Part shown: in pieces, positions 1-11,400 of the stretch
Numbering within the stretch: position 1 is the first letter of the stretch
Layout of the letters: the number at the start of each line of letters is the position of its first letter
NCBI RefSeq assembly: GCF_023159225.1
Contig: NC_063167.1
Span: 20,649,360 to 20,713,359 of the forward strand
Reading direction: 5' to 3'
DNA: 64,000 nucleotides
Source: Perognathus longimembris pacificus
Lineage: Eukaryota; Chordata; Mammalia; Rodentia; Heteromyidae
Program-made: the position numbers and the translations under genes
Notes under the pieces: model-generated
Databases searched by the model: none
Told to the model about the DNA's origin: nothing
Seen by the model: the letters and a program-made list of their open reading frames with translations, nothing else

Positions 1-1223
1 GGTCAGATTTTTTTCCCCCAGAAGTAAGTGTTCCAACTTACACTCTTCAGCCATAATCTGTGGACATGCTAATTTCACCATACCCTCGCTGGGATTGGGT
101 GTTAGCTTTTTATTTCTTTTTGCTCTTTTGACAGGTGAGACTCCTTTAACTTTCACTGCTAGGGAAGCAAAGCCATTGACTGCTAACTGTTCAGTCCTTT
201 CGAGGTCCGGGGGCATGTTTCTAAGGCCTTACAGAACACACATAGACCCTCAGATCAAGCAGGAAGAGAGTGTAGGAAATACAGAACAACGAATGCAGGG
301 GCAACCATAATGCCAAAGAGGATGGAGGTGACTTGGAAGCGGGGCGGGGGGGGGGGCTTTTTGCTATCCACACCAACACTTCCCATTCCTCCCACCTTAG
401 CATGCATGCATGTCTGTACTCATTCATTGATACATTCATTCAAATGCCTATTAGATACCGTGTAGGGCTTATAAGGTAGAGGACTCAGCCACAATCCTTC
501 CCTCTTCCTCAGCTGAGAGCACATGCCAGCAGCAAAGATGGATGAGACAGAAAAGAGAGTAAGCAGTGCTCTGATGGTGGAAAGTGAGAGCCCAGAGGAA
601 AATAAAGCTTCCTGGAGGAAGTGTGCTGGAAAGTCAGGCTGGGAGCTGGAGTTAAAATTAACCAGTGAACTAGAGAGGACAGAGGGCCCCAGGGAGGGCA
701 CTTGGCCTGTTGGAAGGTGAATAAACAAGAAGGCAAGTGGAGGGCCAGAAGGCAGGGAGACTCCAGTCTGGCTGGGCAAGATGTAAGATAGGACGAGCAA
801 TGAGGCCGAAGAGGACAGCCCAGTCTGCTGGGGTCTGAGTCCAGACTGGGCCTGCAGCACAGTAGGGAGCCGTGGGAGGTTCCAGACAGGGGAAGGTGAT
901 CTGATGGATACCGTAGAACCCGGTCACTACGGTAGAAGAATGGAGCGGGGCATGTGGAGACCCTTGGCGTCGCTGAGACCCTCTTTGCTCCAAGCCTATG
1001 GAATTGTAATCAAGTTCGAAGTGCAGACTGCCTTTCCTGACACCCGCCCACTCCCCACCCTGGAGGATGGGGCTGTGGGGGCCTGGCACCGAGGGGCCGG
1101 CCGGTGCCCGCTGTCCGCTGACAGCCGGCTCAGACCTGCCCGTGTTTTCTGCTTCCAGCCCCTGCAGCTGTGCCCCTTGGGCTACCAACCATTTCCTTTC
1201 AACTTTCAAGACTAAATGTATTG

Positions 1224-1425
1224 GGCTGGGGATATAGCCTAGTGGCAAGAGTGCCTGCCTCGGATACACGAGGCCCTAGGTTCGATTCCCCAGCACCACA
1301 TATACAGAAAACGGCCAGAAGCGGCGCTGTGGCTCAAGTGGCAGAGTGCTAGCCTTGAGCAAAAAGAAGCCAGGGACAGTGCTCAGGCCCTGAGTCCAAG
1401 GCCCAGGACTGGCAAAAAAAAAAAA
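1224..1425 (+). repeat. IDL-Geo dimeric SINE with perfect target-site duplication
   Basis: The left half is tRNA-Ala/ID-like ('ggctggggatatagcc', 'ggttcgattccccagcacc'), the right half is the Geo module, and an A-tail follows. A perfect 15-bp duplication, AGACTAAATGTATTG, flanks it at 1209-1223 and 1426-1440, proving retroposition. The intact duplication and head suggest a recent insertion. Confidence 0.93.
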
Positions 1426-1939
1426 AGACTAAATGTATTGTTTTCCTTATAAAAGCAACTGAATGACATTACTGAGCATTTTGGAAGTCAGAGAAACAAA
1501 GACACAAATCCCAACCGGTCCTTGCCACTCCCCATGCCTGTCCCTCCTTCCCCCGGGGTGTGGTTCCCCGCAGTTTTGCCTTTCTGACGCAGGTTTTTAT
1601 TTTTGCCTCTTGTAATCACAGTGTCCCGATGGCGTGGGTCCTGCTCTCTCTCACTTGCTTTGTTGGGAGCTGGGTCCCATGTGGCCTCTGGGCCTGGGCA
1701 GATCCCGAGCTTCTAAGTCTGTGGGCTGGGCTGGGGTTTGTGGAGGGGCGGGGCACGGTTGCCTAACTGCTCGTCCTGTGTGGGGGCTGTGGTGGCAGTG
1801 GATATAGCTCCTTGTAACCCACTGTGGCCCAGCTGCCTGCCCTCCTTGTGTCCCTCCTGAGCCTCCCCCTGTTGGCAGAGCCTGGCACCTGGCAGTGCCT
1901 CTTCTTCCCTCAGTGCGTGCTCCTTTGGTGTCGGTTGGC

Positions 1940-2060
1940 CGGCTTCAGAGACTGTCTTTCCAGACTGAGCTTTGCAACCTCAGGCGAATTGTGTAGCCTC
2001 TTTGGACCTCGGTTTCCTCTCCCATCTGTACACAGGGTCTGTTGTAGCATTAAATTCATT
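1940..2060 (-). repeat. MIR fragment
   Basis: 'cctctttggacctcggtttc' followed by 'ccatctgtacacagggt' is the MIR core in reverse. Confidence 0.65.
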
Positions 2061-2239
2061 GCTGTAAATTCTCTTGTCACAGTTCCCAGCCCCACAGTTC
2101 CTAGCCCAGATGCTAGGCCAGGTGAATGAGCACCGGACCCACCTGGGAAGAGTTTGCAGTGTGGTGGGGAAAGATACCAAGGTGCTGTGGAAACAGAGAC
2201 CACTCGGCTCTGTGGGGCTGGGTCCAAGGGGTGTCGTGA

Positions 2240-2405
2240 CTCCCTCACGTAATAGCCATGTGACTTCGGGCATGCGGGTTGACCTTTCTGAGTCGTCTCT
2301 TCTGTTTAAGTGCGCATCACAGGGCCATTGGGAAGATTCAGTAACTTGGGTCCTGATGTACTCAGCACATAGCCGACATTTTATTGTTATTGTTGTTATT
2401 ATTCC
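2240..2405 (-). repeat. MIR-like fragment
   Basis: 'agccatgtgacttcgggca' through 'actcagcacatagccgaca' is a diverged MIR in reverse orientation. Confidence 0.6.
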
Positions 2406-2867
2406 CATATACAAGGTGCTGTTGGGAACACAGAGGAAGTGGCTGACTGGGGGTTCAGGGAAGGCTCCGTAGAAGAGGGAACACTTGAGCTGGGTCTTGA
2501 AGGATGAGTAGAAGTTCACCAAGTGGGAAAGGACCCTCTAGGTAAGGAGCCTGGCATTCCAGGTTGCGATCTGTCGATGAGGGGTTTGTTCTTTGGGGGA
2601 TCGAAGCATCCGAGTGCCCCTCCCAGCCACCCTTGGGGTGCCCTGGGGAGATGCGCTCAACCCTCCTGATACTTCCTGCTCGTGGCATTTGGGTCCCTAC
2701 TGGGCCATGCTGTGGCCAGAGGTCTGTGTCTGTCCTGTGTGGGGTTTGATGCTGTCTGTCTGCATGTCTCCGTGACTGTGTTTGTCCAAGTCGATGTCCA
2801 GAAACTTCCTAGTAGCCTGTGGAGGCAGCCTGCACATGTCCTGGGCCTTCAGCTCTACCAGGTCACC

Positions 2868-2986
2868 AGGCCCCTGCCCCTCACAGCCCTTCTCCAGGCC
2901 CCTGCCCCTCCCCTCCCTTCCCCAGACCCCTGCTCCTCACCTCCCTTCTCCAGGCCCCTGCCCCTCACCTCCCTTCTCCAGACCGG
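2868..2986 (+). repeat. Minisatellite, about four units of 28 bp
   Basis: A Pro/Ser-codon-like C-rich unit of 'tcacctcccttctccaggcc' plus 'cctgcccc' is repeated about four times with small variations. It has no reading frame of interest. Confidence 0.85.
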
Positions 2987-3344
2987 CCTCTGCACAGGGT
3001 CCCCCTGCTGCCCCTGTTGGCCTCTCCAAAGCACTCTGCACAGGTGCACACAGGAAGGGTCTTTCCACCAATCACCCTGCTGCACGTCCAGGCTCCCACC
3101 CAGGCCTCGGGTCAATCCACCCCTGAGTGTGGCCAGGCCTGGTTGCCTGCCCAGCCTTATCTCCTATCTCCCACTGGGCTCCCAGAGCTTGGGCTCCCCT
3201 CACACCCATATTCTCACCGGTGGCCTCTGCTCAAGCCCTTGCTTCTGCCGAAATGTCTACATTTTGTCTGTGCCTGCCTAACTTCCACTCACTCTTTAAG
3301 ACCCAAGGCAGGAACGTGCCCTTTCCAGGAGGGCTCTGGCCCAC

Positions 3345-3465
3345 ATTCTGACTGCTAATCCCTAACTTGGGCGGCACAGTATGTGACCTGCCCAAGATCA
3401 CACGGCTGGTGAGTTGTAACCAGGATTTGAACCCAAGGCATGTTGAACCCCAAAGAAAGCCGGGT
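3345..3465 (+). repeat. MIR fragment
   Basis: 'cctgcccaagatcacacggc' followed by 'ggatttgaacccaaggc' is the 3' part of MIR. Confidence 0.75.
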
Positions 3466-5199
3466 GCTCCCTGGTAAGACAAGGTGCCATGTCTTGGACT
3501 GGCACCTAGAGGAGTGTATGGGTTAGGGAGGTCCTAGAAACGGCTCTTGTGGATGTCTGGGAGTAGATGGGGGGGGGGTGTATGTGCTGTGGGTCTCTGT
3601 GGGTCATGAGTCTATGGCAGGAGTAGCTAGGCAGATGGGATGTCCTGCTCAGAAGTGCGGTGATGAGAAGAGGTACCCCAAAGATGAAATCCATGGCCAG
3701 AACAGACCTGCTGAAGTTGAGCAGCTGTGAAACAGCTAGAGGGAGGGGCAGTGGGTGGAAAGCTGGGCCTGAACCCCAGGAAGGGGTTTGGGCGGGAGGT
3801 AGAGGCTCAGGCTTGGCTAGTAAAGTCACAGAGGTGTCCAGGAGCTGAACTGCCTGTGGAGAAGAGCGTCTCCTTCCTGTCCCAAGGCGTCTTGTGCACA
3901 TAAGGGCCCAGGTGGCAGAGCAGGCAAGGAGGACACGAGGGAAGGTGGTCCATCAGCTCTGGCCAGGGCAGGTGGCTGGTGGGGAGTGGGGCCCATGGTG
4001 GGAGCTCCTTGTAGAAGTGCACTCATTGTCTACTGCTTCTGCTCAGCTTAGGAAAGAAGGGTGCTTGCCTCAGGCTCACCAGCCCTGGTTCCTGGTGTGG
4101 CCCAGAAGATGTATCTGGGATGGAAGGATAGAAGGGTGGATGGATGGACGGATGGGCAGACAGACTGGCTGCTGGCAGGAAACTATTTTTCAAGCAGCTC
4201 TAGGAATGTATTATTCATCCACCCATCCAACGTTTTCTCCTTTTAGAACAAGAATGACAAAATGATAGCTGGTTAGCTTCATTGCAGGAGTCTGACCTAG
4301 GCCTGGGGCTCATGGCACCACCTCGTCCACCTGCCCTGCCAACTGCTAGCCTGTCTTTTCTGCCCGTCATACAACAATGCCCTAACCCCAGCCCTACCCA
4401 CACCGAGGCTTCCCTAACCCTGGGTGCCCTCTGCTTCAGGGCTCCCCTGAGCTGCACATTCCCAGAGCTTTTCTTACCTGGATTCCCCCCCCCCCCCAGG
4501 TCTTACCACCCTGGTCCCTGGGCTTGGATGCCCAGCGAGGGCAAGGGGTAGGCCCTGCATGTCCAGGTCTTTGATAAGTGGCAGAGGATGCTGAGCCCTG
4601 ACTGTCGGGTTCTTGAACTTAGCATCACGTTGGAGAAGATGAGGAGAGGATGATTTCCCCAGACCTGTCTTGAGGAGCAGCCTGGTACAGCAGGCAGAGA
4701 ATCTGGCCAGGGCAGGAATAGGGAAGGGAAGTTTGTTCACCTCATTTTACAGAGCACATAAATGGAGCTGGGAGAGTTGATGTTGCTGCAGCGCAGCTTG
4801 GCTTCCTGCTTCCCTTCCATGCGGCCTAAAGTGCCTCTGTCCTGCTGGCCTAGCGTGGCCCTCTGTGGAACGGGGTAAAATTCCTCCCCTTCTTGCCACT
4901 CTGCCAGAATTCTGAAGAGCTTTGTACACTGAGTATCTAGATAGTGTGTGGGGCTGTGTGTAGGGTTGGCTTTACAATAATTTGAATTCGTACTCCTTCA
5001 TTTTGTCACTCAGTTTGCACTGAGCCTGTATGCTGGGGATACACAGGTGAATCGGACAAGTGTACCCCAACTCCCAGACTCCTTTGGGCCCTACCTTGTG
5101 CCTATCCATGGGGTCATGACCATGCCATTCCGAGGCTGGGCATATCCCTATGCCTGCAGTCAAGACGGGTTGTCCTGCCCTGAACAGCTAAGGCACTGA

Positions 5200-5330
5200 T
5201 GCACTGCACGTTGAGTCAGGCAGCTCATGGTGAAGTCTCAGCTGTCTGCCTCCCTGTTGGGTGACCTGGAGCAGGTCACTTCTCAGAACTGTAGTTTCCT
5301 CAGCTATAAAGACGAGTGCCTGCCCTACAG
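5200..5330 (-). repeat. MIR fragment
   Basis: 'ggtgacctggagcaggtcac' followed by 'agtttcctcagctataaa' is MIR in reverse. Confidence 0.7.
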
Positions 5331-6296
5331 TGTCACTGTGCTTGTTCACACAAGGTGGGCGTTTGGTAACTAGGAGCCTCTCCGCTGTTATTCCTGTTCT
5401 GAGGTTTTTCTAGGAAATGAGAAAAGAAGTCCCAGGAGTTTGGAGCAGTCAGGGAGAACTCCAGGCAGGAAGCGATTCTTGAGATTCTGAGGCTATAAGG
5501 GGATGGGGGGGGGGGGTTGGGGAAGGGGATTGACTTTGGATGGGTAGCTGGAAGGGCATCCTGGCTTCTTGGTATTTGGATGGCCAGAGTTGGGGGCTGA
5601 CGGAGGGTCAGGGTTGCCCAGCTGCCCCCAAGGGAGGATCCTTGGACCTCTGGCTTAGCCTGGGTCAGACCAAAGTAGCTCCAGGCTGGCAGAGAGATGA
5701 AGGACTTTTGCATATGGGCACTGGGCTATTTGCATGTGGGTAGGTATTCTACCAAGGACTGGGGTTTGCAGAGCAAGCTCCCCAGAGGAATTAGCTTGGG
5801 CAAATCTGGTTTTCATCTTGACCCTGGAACTCTGGTGCTGTGGTATTGGGCAAGTCGCTTCCTTCCCCTCTCTTCACTTCTCAAGGAAAAAAAATCACCA
5901 AGAGATGATTTGCATTCAGATTAGATTGTCTTTACTGAGAGACTCTTCTATGCCTGCAGTCCTACTAAAGACTTCTCAGGCTCCTAAGAACAGGAAATGA
6001 GACCATTTTTGGTTTTCCCTCCCAAGTAAACAAATCCATACAAGTAACCATATCAGATAGATAAGTATTTTTATAAGAGAGTTAAGAGAAACTCAGTAGA
6101 GGGCACAAACCCTCTAAGTCAATTCCTGACTTATGCTAGTGTCACAGAAGACTAACACCTCTGGGGGACTGAGGTAGTCCAGAAGGCCCATCCTTTCTTT
6201 ATCTTGCCCCGGCTATAAAGGGTTTGCCATGGATCTTGCCCGTGGTGAGGACCAAAGCCACTTGTCAACACTTTTACTAAGGAACTTCAAAGTTAG

Positions 6297-6490
6297 GGGC
6301 TGGGAATATGGTCTGGTGGTAAAGTGCTCGGCTCGTATACATGAAGCCCTGGGTTCCATTTCTCAGCATATGTAGAAAAAGCCAGAAGTAGCACTGTGGC
6401 TCAAGTGGTAGAGTGCTAGCCTTGAGAAAAAGAAGCCAGGGACAGTGCTCAGGCCCTGAGTTCAAGGCCCAGGACTGGCAAAACAAAACA
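6297..6490 (+). repeat. IDL-Geo SINE
   Basis: A full dimer with slightly diverged head and Geo tail ends in a (caaaa)n-type tail. No clean target-site duplication was found by eye. Confidence 0.88.
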
Positions 6491-7075
6491 AAACTTCCCC
6501 AGCCTCAGGCTATCCCAGCCCTCCTGAGCACAGCTTTTTGATGCACACTTTGCTGGCCAGATCCTATTTCTTGAACATTCCAGCAGTACCATTTGAGTGG
6601 AGGGCAGGAATCATTGTCCTCTTGACCTGTCCTTGGGAAAGGCTGTGTCTTTCTGATGAGGATATCTTTACTCAAGCAAATGGGATTGGGGGCAGAAGGG
6701 CAGGGATTGGGATCTGCTCTGTGGACATTTACAAAGTCAGGTCCCCCCACTCCTACCCCATTTGTCTTCAGGCTGTGGGGGGATGGACTCTGGAATCCAT
6801 GGGCACGTGGGGTTGGCTCTGCAGCCTGGAGCCTTTCTAGGAGATGAGTCTGTCCGCACCCATGGTGGGGGTAGCGCCAGGCATGCTGGTCTGGATCTTT
6901 GCCTTCCAGGGTCCACGGAGGGACAGAGTGAATTCCAGACATTTCAGCATGAAGATGTGATTCCTTGGGCCTAGTGGGCCCTGTTGTCCCATGGGGCAGG
7001 GGATCCCAGACACTGGCCCTGACCTGAGTACAGCTGATGGCAACTTCCTTGTGACAGTCACTCTCTCCCTGCAGG

Positions 7076-7138
7076 ATGGCTGAGCCTCGCTTTAACAACC
7101 CCTACTTCTGGCCCCCTCCTCCCACCATGCCCAGCCAG
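7076..7138 (+). CDS. ZNF362: ZNF362 coding exon 1 (start codon)
   Basis: The exon begins at 7075 after a tctctccctgcag acceptor; one base precedes the ATG at 7076. It encodes 21 residues starting MAEPRFNNPYFWPPPP and ends before a gtaaga donor. The following intron is only 170 bp. Confidence 0.95.
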
Positions 7139-8451
7139 GTAAGACTGACATTGCCTTTCCAGCCCCCTCCCCTCCCCTCCCCTTTGGAGCTGCTTCCCGT
7201 TGCCTGGGGTTTTGGGGGTTTGGGTTGCATACAGGATGAGGGACAAGGCATTTTGGACAGGCCGTTGTGTGGCCCAAGCCCCTCAGCCTGTGGTCTTCAT
7301 TCCCGCAGCTGGACAACCTGGTTCTGATTAACAAGATCAAGGAGCAGCTGATGGCAGAGAAGATCCGGCCGCCCCACCTGCCGCCCACGTCAGCCTCATC
7401 CCAGCAGCCCCTGCTAGTGCCACCGGCGCCTGCCGAGAGCAGCCAGGCTGTGATGTCGCTGCCCAAGCTGCAGCAGGTGCCCGGGCTGCATCCGCAGTCA
7501 GTACCGCAGCCTGATGTGGCGCTGCATGCGCGGCCGGCCACAAGCACGGTCACAGGTAGGTGGCTGGAGCCGAGTAGGTGGGGAGAGTGGGCCAAGCCTC
7601 ACTGGTAGGTGGAACTGAGGCCTATAGACCTGGTAGAGTGGATGGCGGAGCCTAGAGGGTGGGTGGGATGGAGTGGGCGGGGCCTAAAGTGGGTGGGGCT
7701 GCATGGGGCTACTTTCAGAGATAGGTGTGGCCTGGGAAATGGATGAGACTGGGGAGAGCTGAGCAGAGAAGGGGTGAATGGGGAAGGGGTTAGTCTGGGT
7801 GGGGACTTGGTGAGGGTAGAGCTGTCAGGGCTAGGATTGTAGAGACGGAAGGTTGGAGTGGAGGTGCTCATGCGACTATGGACAGATTTCTTCTGACCCT
7901 GGACTGGAGGACTCTCTAACTCCAATGGACAGGAGGCAGGCAGGTCATTGTCCCCAGGAGATGGGGTGGAGACTGTTTTAGTAGGAAAGCCAAGTCAACA
8001 TTAAGAATCCCAGTGAAGATGCTTGACCAGATTTAGGGGTTGAGAGAAGACTTCCTTGGAGGTGACAAAATGCAAAGAAAGGTTGAGGAGAAACTGGGGA
8101 AGGGGAGCAAGCCAGGAAATAGCAGCTGGGAGGGGAGAATCCTGTAGAAAGTCAGTGACAGGCTGTCTGGGTTGGGGAGGATGAAACGTGAGGAGTGATG
8201 GTGGCAGTTAACAGAACATATTAGCAAGATGTATCCAGGTCACGATTCCCAGTAGCCCCGGGAAGTGAGGGTATAGGTTGAAAAACAGACTATGTTTGAT
8301 TTACAGTGACAGTGGTGTAATTTCATATGATTGTTCCACTCTAATGTCACTATCCAACCAACACGGAAACTGATTCTGCAGAAGCTGTAAAGCTGTGTAT
8401 GTGAAACTAAGGTTTCTTGGCTAGTAAAAACGAAGGGCAGCAGTCTAAGTC

Positions 8452-8482
<31 letters not shown>

Positions 8483-11400
8483 TATGCACGCGCCAGTACT
8501 AGAGCTTGAACTCAAGGCCTTGTCCTCTCACTTGGCTTTTTGTCACTCAAGGCTGGAGCTCTACACTTAAGTCACACCTCCACATCCAGCCTTTTGCTGA
8601 TTGGAGGTAAGAGTCTCATGGGCTTTTTTCTGTCTGGGCTGGCTTTGAGCTGCAATCCTCTGCTAAGTAGGATTCCAGGTGTGAGCCACCAGCACTGATC
8701 TCCAGGTCCGAGTCTTTAATATCTTTTCTGTACCCAGTGCTGCCAAGTCTGAGAGGCAGCAGGCAGCAGATACCTTATGCCAGTCGGTTTGGACTTCGCC
8801 CTGGGTCTTCGCCCTGGGTCAGGAGAGAGCCATGGGAGGATTTTAAGTTGGGGAGTGAACTGTTCAGATTTGGCTTTAGAAATCATAATCTGACTGCAAG
8901 ATGCAAGCAGTTGTAGCATAGAAATGCAGAAACCTTTAGGAAAGGGTGATTGGGTAGGCTACACCATGGGCAGGGGACCCAGAGATGGGGACATAGCTGA
9001 GAAACCGTAAGAAAGAAGAGTGGACAGGGCCTGGTGCTGGACAGGATATAGGGATGGAGATACTCCGGCAGTACCATCACGAGGAGGTGATACTGGGGTG
9101 TAAGCTTATGGGAAGAGGGGGAGTTTGGTCCTGGGTAGGTTGAGGCTGGAGCTCAGGAGATGCCCTGGAAACGTCAGGGGCTGGGGTCTCTGACACCCTC
9201 TTCATGAGGAGGCAGTGAGGTGAGGCTCCTCCTGTGCTCACCCCACCACCAGCCAAGTGCCTCTCTCCCTCTCTGCTTCCTTTTCAGAGCCGCCCGGAAC
9301 TGTGGGGCTGGAGAGCCTCCCATAGCCCCAGCCGCACTCTGCACATCTCCTGTTAGGATTTTATTAAATTTATTTTTTTCATTATAAAAGTAATATTAAA
9401 AAAGCAATATAAGCATATTAAGGGAAAATTGAAGGGGGAAAAAAAGAGCTATGGGAAAAAAATCACTCCTTTCCAACCCCTCACCTAGAATTTTAGAGAA
9501 CCTTTGATTTATTTCTTTCCTTTTCTACATTTTCTTCTTCGGGGTGTGTGTGTGTGTGTGTGTGTGTCTCATTTTGCTGAGCTTGTGCAGTGGGGAGGGC
9601 TAGCTCTGAGCTAGCTTCTTCATTTCCTTCTTCCCATTCTGTCAGAATCACAGTCTTCCACTTTTATTGTAAAGGCAGTAGTGCGGTTATTAGGGAAACA
9701 TTTAGAAATTGCAGACAAACTTCAAGGAGAAAAAATAGCCCTGTATTGTTACGAATTTTAAAAATGTTTTCTTTTTAATTTCTTTTATTTTGTCGTTCAA
9801 TCACAGATGTAAAAAATGGATGAATTCACCAGGTAAAAGATTCAAATAACATAGAAGCAGATAGACCAAGCATGAAAACCTGCCTTCCCTAGAGGGAGCT
9901 GATATGTCCTTCTTCTGATGGGTCCCTGAATGTGTACACACGCCTGCGTGCAATTGCTCACTATTTACTGAGTGCTTCAGTAATGTTGGATATCTCTGTT
10001 TTTTTTCCTGAACATTCCATTTTTGCTGTTACAAATAAAGGAGCAGTGAGCACCTTGACATCTCGAACTTTTTTCTGTGGTTGGAACTATTTTCAAAAGT
10101 GCCTCTTGTTTTGTCTGAGGTGCTGAGGATGGAACCCAGAGCCAGGGACTCTGAACGATAGGGACAGTCCATAAAGTTCTTCCTTTTTCTAACTCAGTTC
10201 AGTCTGAGTTCTTTATGACAGTTTACACTTACACCAGCTCTTAATTCCCCTGGAGTAGTAATTCATGACTAGGAAGAAGTTCAGAGAGGCACCACTGACC
10301 TAAGTCTCACAGGTGGACCCCTGTACCTTCCCTCTCCCAATCCCCCATCTCTGTCTTCCCAGGTCTGGGGCTCTCCTCCCGGACACCGGCTGTAAGTACA
10401 TCCGAGTCAAGCACCGGCAACGGCACGGGCACAGGCACCGGCACCGGCACCGGCACGGGTACCAGCACCCCGTCCACACCCACCACCACCAGCCAGAGCC
10501 GCCTCATCGCCTCCTCCCCCACCCTCATCTCAGGGATCACCAGCCCCCCCCTCCTGGACTCCATCAAGACAATCCAGGGCCACGGCCTGCTTGGCCCCCC
10601 CAAGTCTGAACGCGGCCGCAAAAAGATCAAGGCGGAGAACCCGGGGGGTCCCCCTGTCCTTGTTGTCCCCTACCCCATCCTGGCCTCAGGAGAGACCGCC
10701 AAGGAGGGCAAGACGTACAGGTGGGGGTCTCCTTGGGATGGGGTCTGGGCAGACTTGGGGTAGAGGCTTGCCCAGGGCTGGAAAGGGACTGCGGGGCCTG
10801 AGAGTAAGGGCTACAGTTCAGCGGCGTGGGACTCTTCTCCCCTGCCCCCCCCCCCCGCCACACCCCACCCCCAGGCCATGTAGAAGAGGTGGAGCATGGG
10901 CTGGTATCCACTCTGTTTCCTCCCGCCTTTATAAACAGCGCCCTGACCAGGTTAGAGTTGTCTGGAGGGTGTTTAAATCATGCTAAGGCCTGGGCCGGGC
11001 ATTCTGAGCTAACTTTTTGGACATGCAGGCCCAGAGGAGAGGGATGGGGTGTTTGTATTTGTTGAAACTGCAGCCAGGTGGGGATTATGAGCATGAGAGC
11101 CTCCTTGCTGGGCACCGTGGCATGGTCATGGGGCAGCTTCCCCGGGACCTTGGAGTTTCCCTTCCCTAAGAGGGAGGACCAGGGAGCTTTGGGTATCCCC
11201 CAAGCTGACAGTGCTTGGCTGTCCCTGCTCCCCTCCCCGCCCCCCCAGAGCTGCCTGGGTTCCTTTGCAAACAAGATCTGACCCATGGACAGGGTATGCC
11301 TGATATGGAAGACCCTCCCTGCCCCGGAGATACACACTAGAGTCTGGGGGTTCCTCTCAGGCACCACCCTGCCTCTTGTCCTGCAGGTGTAAGGTGTGCC

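Larger units (their letters stand above)
1..7074 (+). other. ZNF362: ZNF362 5' intron (non-coding)
   Basis: No coding exon is recognisable before the ZNF362 start exon, whose acceptor lies just 5' of 7075. This stretch is therefore read as intron, with the non-coding first exon(s) upstream of the window. It holds MIR-like fragments, two IDL-Geo SINEs (about 1224 and 6297), a 28-bp minisatellite (about 2868-2986) and several homopolymeric G or C runs (about 344, 3570, 4486 and 5508). No CpG-rich promoter-like segment is apparent. A non-coding 5' UTR exon could be hidden here and would need transcript data to find. Confidence 0.7.

Noticed and set aside
6297..6370. tRNA gene call from the ID-like head
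   Set aside because: It lacks a foldable acceptor stem and is followed by the Geo module and an A-tail, so it is a tRNA-derived SINE. The same holds for the other IDL heads.
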